Source: Mycolicibacterium monacense
GTDB lineage: Bacteria > Actinomycetota > Actinomycetes > Mycobacteriales > Mycobacteriaceae
Length of the DNA: 64,000 nucleotides
NCBI RefSeq assembly: GCF_010731575.1
Contig: NZ_AP022617.1
Coordinates: 1,116,001 to 1,180,000, forward strand
Direction of reading: 5' to 3'
The notes below the pieces were generated by a model. The model worked only from the letters and a program-made list of their open reading frames with translations, was not told the DNA's origin and made no database searches. Made by a program: the position numbers and the translations under genes. Below are positions 47,300 through 58,400 of this stretch, piece by piece. Each line of letters opens with the position of its first letter. The first letter of the stretch is position 1.

Positions 47300-50232
47300 C
47301 GCGGCCGAACCGGTGGCCCGACGGGCGGATCCCGGTGCTGCTGAGCGCACATGCCGGCGATCTCGTCGCCGAGGATGCCCGCGCCGTGCTCGGATACCTC
47401 GACCACGACCCCGCGGCCTCGGTCGCCGACGTGGCCGGGCACCTGCTCACCACTCGCCGCGTGCGGCGGCACCGGACGGTCGTGCGGGCCGGTGACCGCG
47501 ACGAACTGGCCGACGGGCTGCGGGCGGTCGCCGAGGGCGCCGAGCATCCCCTCGTCGCCTGCAGCGCCGAGGGTTCCCCGTCGCGCATCGCGTTCGTCTT
47601 CCCCGGGCAGGGCACCCAGTGGCCGTCGATGGGGACGCAGGCCTATGAGGAGTTGCCGCAGTACCGGGCCGCGGCGGACGCGTGCGCCGAGGCGTTCACC
47701 GCGGCGGGCGCCGCCTCGCCGATGCGTTACCTGACCACACCCGGCACCGCGGAAGAATTCTCGGAAGCCGAGATCGAGGGCGCGCAGTTCACCCACGCCG
47801 TCGCGCTCGCGCACGTCTGGCGGTCCTACGGAGTGCTTCCCGACATCACCGTCGGCCACAGTCTCGGCGAGATCGGCGCCGCCTATCTCGCCGGCGCCAT
47901 CACCCTGGCCGACGCGGTGGCGGTGGTGATCGCCCGCGCCGAGGTGGTGGATCGACTGTCCGGCGACCACGCCGTCGCCGTTCTGGGTGTGGATCCCGAA
48001 ACCGCACAACAGGTCATCGCGGCCACGCCGGGCTGGCTCGAGCTGTCGGTGGTCAACGCCGCGACCTCGGTGGCGGTCTCCGGCGACCGGCGCGCGGTAT
48101 CGGCCGCGGTCGCGCTGGTCCGTGAGCAGGGCCGGTTCGCCCGCGAGATCACCGTGGGCTTCCCGGTGCACACCAGCATCCTCGAACCCCTGCGTGACGA
48201 TTTCGTGAAGCAGTTGCCGCAGGCCGTATTCGCCGACACCCCGGTGCAGTTCATCGGGGGTGCCACCGGTGACGTGGTGCCCGCGGGCGCCATGTTCGGC
48301 GACTACTGGTATGCCAACCTGCGCACCATGGTGCGCTTCGACCACGCTTTCGAGTCCGCGCGGCGTTGTGGGGCAACGACATTCGTCGAGCTGTCCGCGC
48401 ATCCGCAGCTGCTGTTCGCGATGGGCGATCTGCTCGGCGACACCACCGCCACCCTCGTCGGATCGGGCAGACGAGACACACCGATCACCGAGGCGCTGTC
48501 GGACAACCTCGCGGTTGCGGCCATATCGGATCCCGGCCACGGATGGCGCGACGCCGTCGAACCCACCGCGCACCGGTTGCGGGGTTTCCCCAACGCACCG
48601 ATGCGCGCCACGCCGCTGTGGGCGCAACCCGAACCGCTCTCCGAGACCGCGGACATCACCGTGGCGCAGGAGGTGTGGCAACCGATCGACGACGTCACAC
48701 CGTCGGCTCACACCGCACCCGTCACGGTGACGGTATTGGAACTCGGGGCGACCGGCCCGTTCGGTGAGCGGTTGCGGACGGCCGTCGACGCTCATCCCGG
48801 CATGGCGCTCGGCACCCCGGACACCGCGGACGTGATGGTCGTCGTCGCACCGCAACCCGGCGGCGCCGACGCGAAGACCGCGGTCACGACGGTCACTGAC
48901 CTGGTGGGCTCCGGGGCGCTGCGGTACCCGGCTTCGGCGGGCCCACGGTGCCGGGACATCTGGCTGGTCACCGCAGGCGCGGAACGGGTGCGGACCGGGG
49001 AGCCGCAGGCACTGTCGGCCGCCGCGATCGCCGCGATGCACCGCAGCCTCGGGCTCGAGAACCCGGAACTCGGCTTCCACCACCTGGACCTGCCGGCCGA
49101 CCCGACGATCGACACCGCGGTCGTCGACACGCTGCTGACCGGAGCCGGCGAACGCGCGATCCGGGGCGGGGACGGTCCGGTGCTGTACCGACGCACCGTG
49201 GCCGACGCCCCCGTCGCCCCCGCATGGTCGCTGGACTCCGGGATCCTCGACGAGGTGGTGATCACCGGTGGTGCCGGCCGGATCGGCCTGCACTACGCGC
49301 GCCACCTCGCCGAGCGGGGTGCGCGGCGCATCGTCCTGCTCAGCCGCCGCGCCGTCGATCCGGCGGTGCTCGCGGAACTCACCGCAGCCCGCGGCACCGA
49401 AGTGGTGTCGGTGCCGTGCGACCTCACCGACCGCGAGAGCATCCGCACCGCAACGGACTTCGCCGGCATCGGTGCGTCACTGGTGATCCACGCCGCGGGT
49501 GCGGCGACCTTCGCCAGCGGCGACCGACTCGATGCGGCGGCCGCGGTGAACACGTTGGGCGCCAAGGTCACCGGCCTCGCACACCTCGCCGACCTGTGGC
49601 CGCTGCACCCCGATGCCCGGATCGTCCTGTGCTCATCGGTGTCCGGGCTGTGGGGCGGCCACGGCCACGCGGTGTACTCGGCAGCCAACCGGATGCTCGA
49701 CGCGATGGCCGGACGGTTGCGCGCGGACGGCCACCGCTGCGTATCCGTCCGGTGGGGGCTGTGGCGATCCGACAGTGGCGAAGGCATCGTCGGCGCCGCC
49801 GAGACCGCCCGCATCGAACGGTCCGGTCTGCGGCCGATGGCCCCGCTGCCCGCGATCGAGGCCAGCCTCTGCGACCACACCGTCGACCCCCTGGTGTTCT
49901 CCGCCGACCCGCATCGCATGCAGATGTTCTCCGCCGCCACCGAACCCGTACGCGACCCGCAGACAGCCGAAACCACCGCGGCGCCGGTGGACACCGCCGA
50001 CGCGGTCCGCGCGGAACTGGCCGCCGTCCTCAAGATCACCGACCCCGGTGGGATCGACCTCGACGCCTCCCTGTTCGACCTCGGGGTCGATTCCCTGCTC
50101 GCCCTCGACCTCCGCAAGAGATTCCGACGCGTCCTCGGCCGGACGGTTCCGCTCGCCACGTTGCTGGGCGGAGTCACCGGCGCTGAACTGGTCGCCGAGC
50201 TCGACGAGAAAGTGGAAATCCCGCGTGACTGA
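47296..50232 (+). CDS. mbtD: Mycobactin polyketide synthase MbtD: acyltransferase, ketoreductase, carrier
   Basis: The 978-residue protein has an acyltransferase (FPGQGTQWPSMG near residue 95, GHSLGEIGAAY with Ser near 190), a ketoreductase (VVITGGAGRIGLHYARHLAE near 656, VLCSSVSGLWGGHGHAVYSA) and an acyl carrier (DLGVDSLLALDLRKRF, Ser near 932). It supplies malonate and reduces the keto group made with MbtC. The GTG start overlaps the mbtC stop, and its end overlaps the mbtE start by 8 bases. Confidence 0.92.
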
Positions 50233-53200
50233 CACCACCGAGCTGACTGGTGTGGATGACACCGCCCGACTGGAACTGCTGCGCCGCAGGCTCACCGAGC
50301 GCGGGTTGTCGTCGCAGCACCCCAGAGGAACCGAACCCTCGACCCGTGAACTGTCCGAGGGGCAGCAGCGGATGTGGTTCGTCCAGGCCGCCGACCCGTC
50401 CGGCGCGCTGCTGAACGTCTGCGTGTCCTACCGCATCCGCGGCGCCGTCGACCTCGCCGCGTTGCGCGGCGCCCTCGACGCCGTCGCGCGCAGACATCCC
50501 GTCCTGCGAACCACCTACGCCGCCGACGACACCGGCGCACCGCGCCCGACCGTGCACGCCGACCTGCGTCCCGCCTGGGCCGAACACGACCTGACCGGTC
50601 TGGCCAACCAGTCCGAGCAGGCGCAGCGGCTCCGCCTCGAGGTCCTCGCCCAGCGTGAGTTCGCCGCGCCGTTCGACCTGTCCACCGACGCACCGTTGCG
50701 GATCACCATGGTGCACACCGGGAGCGACGAGTACGTCATGCTGCTGGTCGCCCACCACATCGCCTGGGACGACGGCTCGTGGGAGGTCTTCTTCGGCGAT
50801 CTCACCCGTGCCTACGCCGGCGAGGACCTGGGGGAGGAGCTGGAGCCCCACGTGCCTGCGGTTCCCCGCGACGCGGCGGACGACCTCGCCTACTGGCGGC
50901 GGGTGATGGCCGATCCGCCCGAGCCACTGGAACTTCCCGGCCCGACCGGCTCGGCGGTGCCGACCGGTTGGCGGTCCGCGCGGACCGGTGTCGCGCTCGA
51001 CGCCGACACCGCCCGGCGGGTCGTCGACCTGGCCCGCGAGACCGGATGCACGCCGTATGCGGTGCTGCTCGCGGTGTTCGGCACCTTGATCCACCGCTAC
51101 ACCCACGCCGACGACTTCCTCGTCGCCACCCCGGTGCTCAACCGCGGTACCGGCACGGAGGACCGGATCGGCTACTACGGCAACACCGTCGCGATGCGGC
51201 TGCGACCGACCACGTCGATGTCGTTCCGCGACATGCTGATCCAGACCCGCGACACCGCGCTCGGCGCCTTCGCGCACCAGGGCGTCAACGTCGACCAGGT
51301 GGTCCGCGAACTCAACCCGGACCGTCGGCACGGCACCGAGCGGATGACCAGGGTCAGCTTCGGCTTCCGGGGGCCCGACCGGTTCGGATTCGCCCCGGCC
51401 GGCGTCCACTGCGAGCGCGCCGACCTGCGTAGCCACCTCACCCAGCTGCCGCTGGGTGTGATGGTCGAGTTCGATGCGGAGCCCTCGGGTGGGGGTGCCG
51501 TGGTCGAGGTCGAGCACCTGGTGGAGATCATCGAACCCGCACTGGCCCAACAGCTTCTCGACCATTTCGTCGTACTGCTCGGCAGCGCCCTCGACCGGCC
51601 GGACACCACGCTGGCGCGGTTGGCGCTGATGAGCGCCGCCGACGCCGCGTGGCTGCACGACGTCGCCCGCGGTGACCACTTCGACACCCCGCCCCGCACA
51701 CTGCCCGACCTGATCGCCGCCCAGGCCGCGACCACACCGGACGAGATCGCGGTGGCCTACGAGGGCCGCCACTACACCTACCGGGAGATCAACGAACAGG
51801 CCAACCGCGTCGCGCACTGGCTGATCGGCCAGGGCATCGGGGCCGAGGACCGCGTGGCGGTGCTCCTCGACAAATCTCCCGAGTTGATCGTCACCGCGCT
51901 GGGCGTGGCGAAGGCCGGTGCGGTGTACGTACCGGTCGACCCCACCTACCCGGAGGACCGGCTGGCGTTCATCCTCGGTGACTGCGACGCGAAACTCGTC
52001 CTGCGGGAACCGGTCAGCGGACTCGACGGGACACCCGCCCACGACCCGACCGACGCCGACCGGGTACGGCCGCTGCTACCCGACAACACCGCCTATCTGA
52101 TCTACACCTCCGGCACCACCGGGCTGCCCAAGGGCGTTCCCGTATCCCACCGCCCGGTCGCGGAGTACTTCGTCTGGTTCAAGGCCGACTACCAGGTCGA
52201 CGCCAAGGACCGGCTGCTGCAGGTCGCCTCGCCGAGCTTCGACGTGTCGATCGCCGAGATCTTCGGCATGCTCGCCTGCGGCGCGAGGATCGTCATCCAC
52301 CGCCCGGGCGGGCTCAACGACATCGGCTATCTCACCGAGCTGCTCCGCGACGAGCGCATCACCGCAATGCATTTCGTGCCGTCGCTGCTCGGTCTGTTCC
52401 TGTCGCTGCCCGGGGTCAACCAGTGGCGCACCCTGCAGCGGGTGCCGATCGGCGGTGAGCCACTGCCCGGTGAGGTGGCCGACAAATTCCACGCCACCTT
52501 CGATGCGCTGCTACACAACTTCTACGGCCCCACCGAGACGGTGATCAACGCCAGCCGCTACAAGGTGGAGGGCAAACAGGGCACCCGCATCGTGCCGATC
52601 GGCCGTCCCAAGATCAACACCCAGATGCACCTGCTCGACGATGCGCTGCAGCCGGTGCCCGTCGGCGTCATCGGCGAGATCTACATCGGCGGAACGCATG
52701 TGGCGCACGGCTACCACCGCAGGCCGGGCCTGACCGCCGAACGCTTCGTCGCCGACCCGTTCACCCCCGGTGGCCGGCTCTACCGGTCGGGCGATCTGGC
52801 CCGCCGCAACGCCGACGGGGACATCGAATTCGTCGGACGCGCCGACGAACAGGTCAAGATCCGCGGATTCCGCATCGAACTCGGTGACGTGGCGGCCGCC
52901 ATCTCCGTCGACCCGAGTGTCGGACAGGCCGTCGTGATGGTCAGCGAGCTGCCGAACCTGGGCAAGAGCCTGGTCGGTTACCTGACCCCGGTGAGCGGTG
53001 AGGACCGCGACTCGGTGGCCGTCGACCGCATCCGTGCGCGGGTGGCCGCGGCGCTGCCCGAGTACATGGTGCCCGCGGCGTACGTCGTGCTCGACGAGGT
53101 CCCGATCACCACCCACGGCAAGATCGACCGCGCCGCGCTGCCCGCACCGGAGCTCACCTCGACCGTCGACTTCCGTGAACCCGGGACCGACACCGAACGC

Positions 53201-55462
53201 GAGATGGCCCGGCTGTTCGGCGAACTGCTCGGCCGCAGCGCGAACATCGGCGCCGACGATTCGTTCTTCGACCTCGGCGGGCACTCGCTGCTCGCCACCA
53301 AACTCGTTGCCGCCGTCCGCACCTCATGCGGGGTCGACATCGGCGTCCAGGAGGTCTTCGAACTGGCCACGGTGGCGCAGCTCGCCGGGCACGTCGACGC
53401 CCTGCGCGCGGGCGGGGGCGGGCCGGCACGACCACGGCTGATGCCGCTGCACCTCGACGGGCCCGCACCGCTGTCGTCGTCGCAGCTGCGGTCCTGGTTC
53501 GCCTACCGCGTCGACGGGCCCAGCGTGGTCAACAACATCCCGTTCGCCGCGCGGCTGCGGGGCCCGTGCGACGTCGACGCCCTGGTCACCGCGATCGGTG
53601 ACGTGGTCAACCGTCACGAGATCCTGCGCACCGTGTACCGCGAAATCGACGGGGTGCCGCACCAGGTCGTGCTGCCACCGGAGCCGGTGACCGTGCGCCG
53701 CGCCCACGGCGACGGTGAGGAGTGGCTGCGCGCCGAACTCGACCGCGAACGCGCCCACGTCTTCGACCTCGAGCAGGACCGGCCGATCCGCCCCGCCGTG
53801 CTGCGCGTGCCCGACGGTGTCGTGCTGTCGGTGGTGATGCACCACATCGCCGGTGACCACTGGTCGGCGACGGTACTGTTCGCCGATCTGCTGACCGCCT
53901 ACCGGGCGCGCGCCGCGGGTGAAGCTCCCGCGTGGGCACCGCTTCCCCTGCAGTACGCCGACTTCGGCGCCTGGCAGTCGGCGCTTCTCGCCGACGACGC
54001 CGGCATCGCCGGACCGCAGCGCGACTACTGGACCCGACAGCTGGCGGGCCTGCCGGAGGAGACCGGGCTGCGACCCGACTTCGCGCGGCCGCCGGTGCCC
54101 AGCGGACGGGCCGGGGCGGTCGAATTCCACATCGACGGGGCGACCCGCGACAAGCTCACGGCGCTGTGCCGCGAACTCGGCGTCACCGAGTTCATGCTGC
54201 TGCAGGCGGCGGTGGCCGTGGTGTTGCACAAGGCGGGCGGCGGTCCCGACGTTCCGCTGGGCACCCCGGTGGCCGGCCGGTCCGAACCCGAACTCGACCA
54301 GCTGGTCGGGTTCTTCATCAACATCCTGGTGCTGCGCAACGACCTTCGGGGCAACCCCACGCTACGCGAGGTGTGCCGTCGCGCCCGCGAGATGGCGCTG
54401 GAGGCCTACGCCCACCAGGATCTGCCGTTCGACCAGGTGGTCGACGCGGTCAGCCCGGTGCGCACCCTGGCGCGCAACCCGCTGTTCAGCGTCGTGGTGC
54501 ACGTGCGCGAACAGCTGCCCGAGGACCGGGTGATCGCCCATGGCCCCGACGGCGACACGACCGTCACGGTGCTCGAGCCGACGTTCGACGCCGCGCACGC
54601 GGACCTGTCGCTGAACTTCTTCGCCTCCGAAAGGGGGGTGGACGGCGGCTTCTCGAGCGGATACCGGGGCCACGTCATCTACCGCCCGGAGCTCTACAGC
54701 CGCGAGACCGCACAGCGGTTCGTCGGCTGGCTGGGCCGTGTGGTGACGGCGTTCGCCGACCAGCCGGACCTCACGCTGCGAGATCTCGAGATCGGTGCGC
54801 CCGGGGAGCAGCGGCGCATCCTCGAACAGTGGGGCGGCGGAGGCGTATTCGTGCTCGACGAGACGCTGCGGCCGGTGCCCGTCGGGGTGGTCGGCGACGT
54901 CTACACCGCGGGCGGCCCGCTGGCCGCCGCGCACTGGGGCGAAGCCGCGCTGACCGCGACGCGGTTCGTCGCCCACCCCTACGGTGCGGATGCCGGTGGG
55001 CGGCTGCACCGTACGGGTGATCAGGCCCGCTGGAGCGCCGACGGCGTCCTCGAACTGGTCGGCGCGGAGGGCCTCGCCGCCGAACCGGCGGTGCGGGCGG
55101 CCGGTCACACCGCGGAACCACCTGCGACCGACACCGAACGGGCGCTGGCCACCCTGCTCGCCGACGTGCTCGACGTCGAGGTCACCAGGCGACACGACGA
55201 CTTCTTCAGCCTCGGCGGGGACAGCATCCTCGCCGTGCAGCTGGCCGCCCGCGCCCGCGACGCGGGCCTTCGGCTGACCGCTCGGATGGTGTTCGAACAA
55301 CCCACGCTGTACGACCTCGCCGCCGCCGTCGACGCCGCGGCGGACGTGTCCGGACCCGCGGGGGACACCGCCCACGCACCGATGAGCGCCTCGGGCCTGT
55401 CCGCGGACGAACTCGCGGCGCTGACGGCGTCGTGGAACGCGTCGCAGGAGGACACGCCGTGA
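50225..55462 (+). CDS. mbtE: Mycobactin NRPS MbtE with vestigial second adenylation domain
   Basis: The 1745-residue enzyme reads: condensation (about 35-450, VAHHIAWDDGSW near 178), adenylation (about 480-985, IYTSGTTGLPKGVPVSH near 628, YRSGDLARR), carrier (DLGGHSLLATKLV, Ser near 1020), a second condensation domain (about 1070-1500, VMHHIAGDHWSA near 1206), then a short adenylation remnant (about 1540-1620, including TRFVAHPYGADAGGRLHRTG) and a final carrier (SLGGDSILAVQLAA, Ser near 1665). MbtE normally adds a lysine-derived unit. The remnant keeps only the A7-like GRLHRTGDQARW and cannot adenylate. The GTG start is set by the C-domain N-terminus. Confidence 0.9.
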   Translation: MTDTTELTGVDDTARLELLRRRLTERGLSSQHPRGTEPSTRELSEGQQRMWFVQAADPSGALLNVCVSYRIRGAVDLAALRGALDAVARRHPVLRTTYAADDTGAPRPTVHADLRPAWAEHDLTGLANQSEQAQRLRLEVLAQREFAAPFDLSTDAPLRITMVHTGSDEYVMLLVAHHIAWDDGSWEVFFGDLTRAYAGEDLGEELEPHVPAVPRDAADDLAYWRRVMADPPEPLELPGPTGSAVPTGWRSARTGVALDADTARRVVDLARETGCTPYAVLLAVFGTLIHRYTHADDFLVATPVLNRGTGTEDRIGYYGNTVAMRLRPTTSMSFRDMLIQTRDTALGAFAHQGVNVDQVVRELNPDRRHGTERMTRVSFGFRGPDRFGFAPAGVHCERADLRSHLTQLPLGVMVEFDAEPSGGGAVVEVEHLVEIIEPALAQQLLDHFVVLLGSALDRPDTTLARLALMSAADAAWLHDVARGDHFDTPPRTLPDLIAAQAATTPDEIAVAYEGRHYTYREINEQANRVAHWLIGQGIGAEDRVAVLLDKSPELIVTALGVAKAGAVYVPVDPTYPEDRLAFILGDCDAKLVLREPVSGLDGTPAHDPTDADRVRPLLPDNTAYLIYTSGTTGLPKGVPVSHRPVAEYFVWFKADYQVDAKDRLLQVASPSFDVSIAEIFGMLACGARIVIHRPGGLNDIGYLTELLRDERITAMHFVPSLLGLFLSLPGVNQWRTLQRVPIGGEPLPGEVADKFHATFDALLHNFYGPTETVINASRYKVEGKQGTRIVPIGRPKINTQMHLLDDALQPVPVGVIGEIYIGGTHVAHGYHRRPGLTAERFVADPFTPGGRLYRSGDLARRNADGDIEFVGRADEQVKIRGFRIELGDVAAAISVDPSVGQAVVMVSELPNLGKSLVGYLTPVSGEDRDSVAVDRIRARVAAALPEYMVPAAYVVLDEVPITTHGKIDRAALPAPELTSTVDFREPGTDTEREMARLFGELLGRSANIGADDSFFDLGGHSLLATKLVAAVRTSCGVDIGVQEVFELATVAQLAGHVDALRAGGGGPARPRLMPLHLDGPAPLSSSQLRSWFAYRVDGPSVVNNIPFAARLRGPCDVDALVTAIGDVVNRHEILRTVYREIDGVPHQVVLPPEPVTVRRAHGDGEEWLRAELDRERAHVFDLEQDRPIRPAVLRVPDGVVLSVVMHHIAGDHWSATVLFADLLTAYRARAAGEAPAWAPLPLQYADFGAWQSALLADDAGIAGPQRDYWTRQLAGLPEETGLRPDFARPPVPSGRAGAVEFHIDGATRDKLTALCRELGVTEFMLLQAAVAVVLHKAGGGPDVPLGTPVAGRSEPELDQLVGFFINILVLRNDLRGNPTLREVCRRAREMALEAYAHQDLPFDQVVDAVSPVRTLARNPLFSVVVHVREQLPEDRVIAHGPDGDTTVTVLEPTFDAAHADLSLNFFASERGVDGGFSSGYRGHVIYRPELYSRETAQRFVGWLGRVVTAFADQPDLTLRDLEIGAPGEQRRILEQWGGGGVFVLDETLRPVPVGVVGDVYTAGGPLAAAHWGEAALTATRFVAHPYGADAGGRLHRTGDQARWSADGVLELVGAEGLAAEPAVRAAGHTAEPPATDTERALATLLADVLDVEVTRRHDDFFSLGGDSILAVQLAARARDAGLRLTARMVFEQPTLYDLAAAVDAAADVSGPAGDTAHAPMSASGLSADELAALTASWNASQEDTP

Positions 55463-58400
55463 CGCGGACCCAGGCCGCTGCCAACGCGATCGAGGACGTG
55501 ATGGCGCTGAGCCCGCTGCAGCAGGGGTTGTACTCGATGACGATGCTCGCGGACTCCGAGCACGCCGACGGCGATCCCCGTCCGGATCCCTACGTGATCG
55601 CGATGGCCGCCGACGTCACCGGGACGCTGGACACCGCGCTGCTGCGTGACTGCGCGACGGCGCTGCTGACGCGGCATCCGAACCTGCGGGCCGGCTTCTT
55701 CCGCGGTGACCTGCCCCGTCCGGTCCAGGTCGTCCCCGCCCGCGTCGACCTGCCCTGGCAGCATGTGCGCGCCCGGACCGCCGAGGAGGCGGCCGAACTC
55801 GAGCACCGTGAGCGACGGCGCCCCTTCGACCTCGAACGGGGGCCTGCGATCCGGTTTCTGCTCATCGAATTGCCGGGTCCTGCTTGGCGATTGGTGATCG
55901 TCGCGCACCACATCGTGATCGACGGCTGGTCGCTTCCGCTGTTCGTCGGCGAACTGCTGACGCTCTACCGCGCCGGCGGGGATCCGGGTGCGCTTGGCGA
56001 CCCGCCGCGGCCCTACCGTGACTACATCGGCTGGCTGGCCGGTCGTGACCAGGCGGCGAGTCGGGCGCTGTGGACCGAGCACCTCGCCGGCATCGACGCT
56101 CCGACGCTGCTCACCCCGGCGCTGTCCGCCGTCGAACCCGCCGCCGGGCTGCCGCGGCGCACCGAGGTCGCACTGGACGCCGGCGCCAGCCGACGGCTCA
56201 CCGAGACGGCCCGCTCGCGGGGCGTGACCGTCAACACGCTGGTGCAGATGGCCTGGGCGGCAATGCTGTCGGTGTTCACCGACCGCCGTGACGTGACGTT
56301 CGGGATGACGGTGTCGGGACGCCCGGGTGAACTCGCGGGCGTCGAGACGATGGTCGGCCTGTTCATCAACACCGTTCCGCTGCGGGTGCGACTCGATCCG
56401 GTGGACACCGTTGGCAGTCAATGCCTTTCATTACAGCGCACCGCCGCCGCGCTGCGCGAGCACAGCTACCTCGCCCACTCCGAGCTGCGGGCGCTGGCCG
56501 GGGTGGGGGAGATGTTCGACTCGCTGCTGGTCTACGAGAACTTCCCACCGGGCGGGCTGGTCGGCGGCGACCACCGCTTCGAAGCCGCCGGCGCCACCTT
56601 CATCCCCGCGGCCCTCGAGAGCCTGTCGCACTTCCCGGTCACCATCGCCGCCCACATGGCCGACGAGCGGTTGACCGTATTGGTGGAGACCCTCGACGGC
56701 GCCCTGGGCGCGCTGACCCCGCACGACGTCGGGCAGGGCCTGCTCGACACGGTCGAGCGGCTGATCGCCCTCTGGGACCGGCCACTTCGCGACGTGCGCA
56801 TCCTGTTCGGCGACGACCCTGCGGTGCCGGCTGTCACGGAACCGCCGCCGCGGACCGGGGTGCACTGCGCGTTCACCGAGGCGGCGCGCCGCACCCCGGA
56901 TGCGGTCGCGCTCAGCTGGGACGGCGGCACGCTCACCTACCGCGAGGTCGACGCGGCCGCCGACCGGCTGGCCGCCGGCCTGACCGCACGCGGTGTCGGC
57001 GCCGAAACGCCGGTCGCCGTGAGGCTCTCGCGCGGACCCGATTACGTGATCGCGATGCTCGCCGTCCTCAAGGCGGGCGGCATGATCGTGCCGCTCGATC
57101 CCGGCATGGCCGGGGAGCGGATCGAGGAGATCCTGCGCCAGACCGCGGCGCCCGTCGTCGTCGACGCGCTGTCGGCCGGCGTCGGTGCACCCGACGGGGC
57201 GTGGGCACCGGCGACCGTCGCCCCGGGGCAGGCCGCCTATGCGGTGTTCACCTCCGGCACCACCGGCATCCCCAAGGGAGTGGTCGGCACCCACGACGCG
57301 GTGCTCGCCTACGCAGACGACCACGCCCGGCACGTCCTACGGCCGGCGGCGACACGGCTGGGCCGTCCGCTCCGGATCGCGCACGCCTGGTCGTTCACCT
57401 TCGACGCAGCGTGGCAGCCGCTCGTCGCGTTGTTCGAGGGGCATTCGGTGCACATCATCGGCGACGCGGTCCAGCGCGATGCCGAAGCGCTGGTCGACAC
57501 CATCGACCGGTATGACATCGACATGATCGACACCACCCCGTCGATGTTCGCTCAGCTCAAGGCTTTCGGGTTGATGTCGCGGGTGCCGCTGGCGGTGCTG
57601 GCACTCGGTGGCGAAGCCGTGGGCTCCGGCACGTGGCGGTTCATCCGCGAGGAGTGCGCGCGCACCTCGATGACGGCCTTCAACTGTTACGGCCCCACCG
57701 AGACCACCGTGGAGGCCGTCGTCGCCGCCATCGCGGAACACCCCCAGCCGGTGATCGGATCGCCGACCCGCCACGCCCGCGCCTACGTGCTCGACGCCTG
57801 GCTGCGTCCGTTGCCCGACGGCGTCGCGGGGGAGCTCTACCTGTCCGGCGCCCAACTGGCCCGCGGCTATCTGGACCGGGCCTCCGAGACGGCAGGCCGG
57901 TTCGTCGCCGACCCGTTCCTGGCCGGGAACCGGATGTACCGCACCGGCGACGTGGTGCGCCGTGACGCCACCGGCGCCCTGCAGTACCTGGGCCGCAGCG
58001 ACGATCAGGTCAAGATCCGCGGCTTCCGGGTCGAACCCGGCGAGGTGTGCGCGGTGCTGCAGACCCATCCCGCCGTGCGGGCCGCCCATGTCGCCGTGCG
58101 CCGCCACGGCGCCGGGCCCCGATTGACGGCCTATGCGGCCACCGGAGGCACCGACGTCGCCGTCGCCGAACTGCGCCACATGCTCAGCACGCGGCTGCCG
58201 CGCTATCTGGTACCGCACCACATCGCGGTGCTCGACGAACTGCCGCTGACCGCGCACGGCAAGATCGACGACGCCACGCTCGCCACGTACGACGCCGCCG
58301 CGGCCGGGCCGGCGGCCGCCCCCGAGACGCCCACCGAGGCCGCCCTGGCCGAGGCGGTCGCCGAACTGCTGGGCACCACCGCGGTGGACGTGAACGCGGA

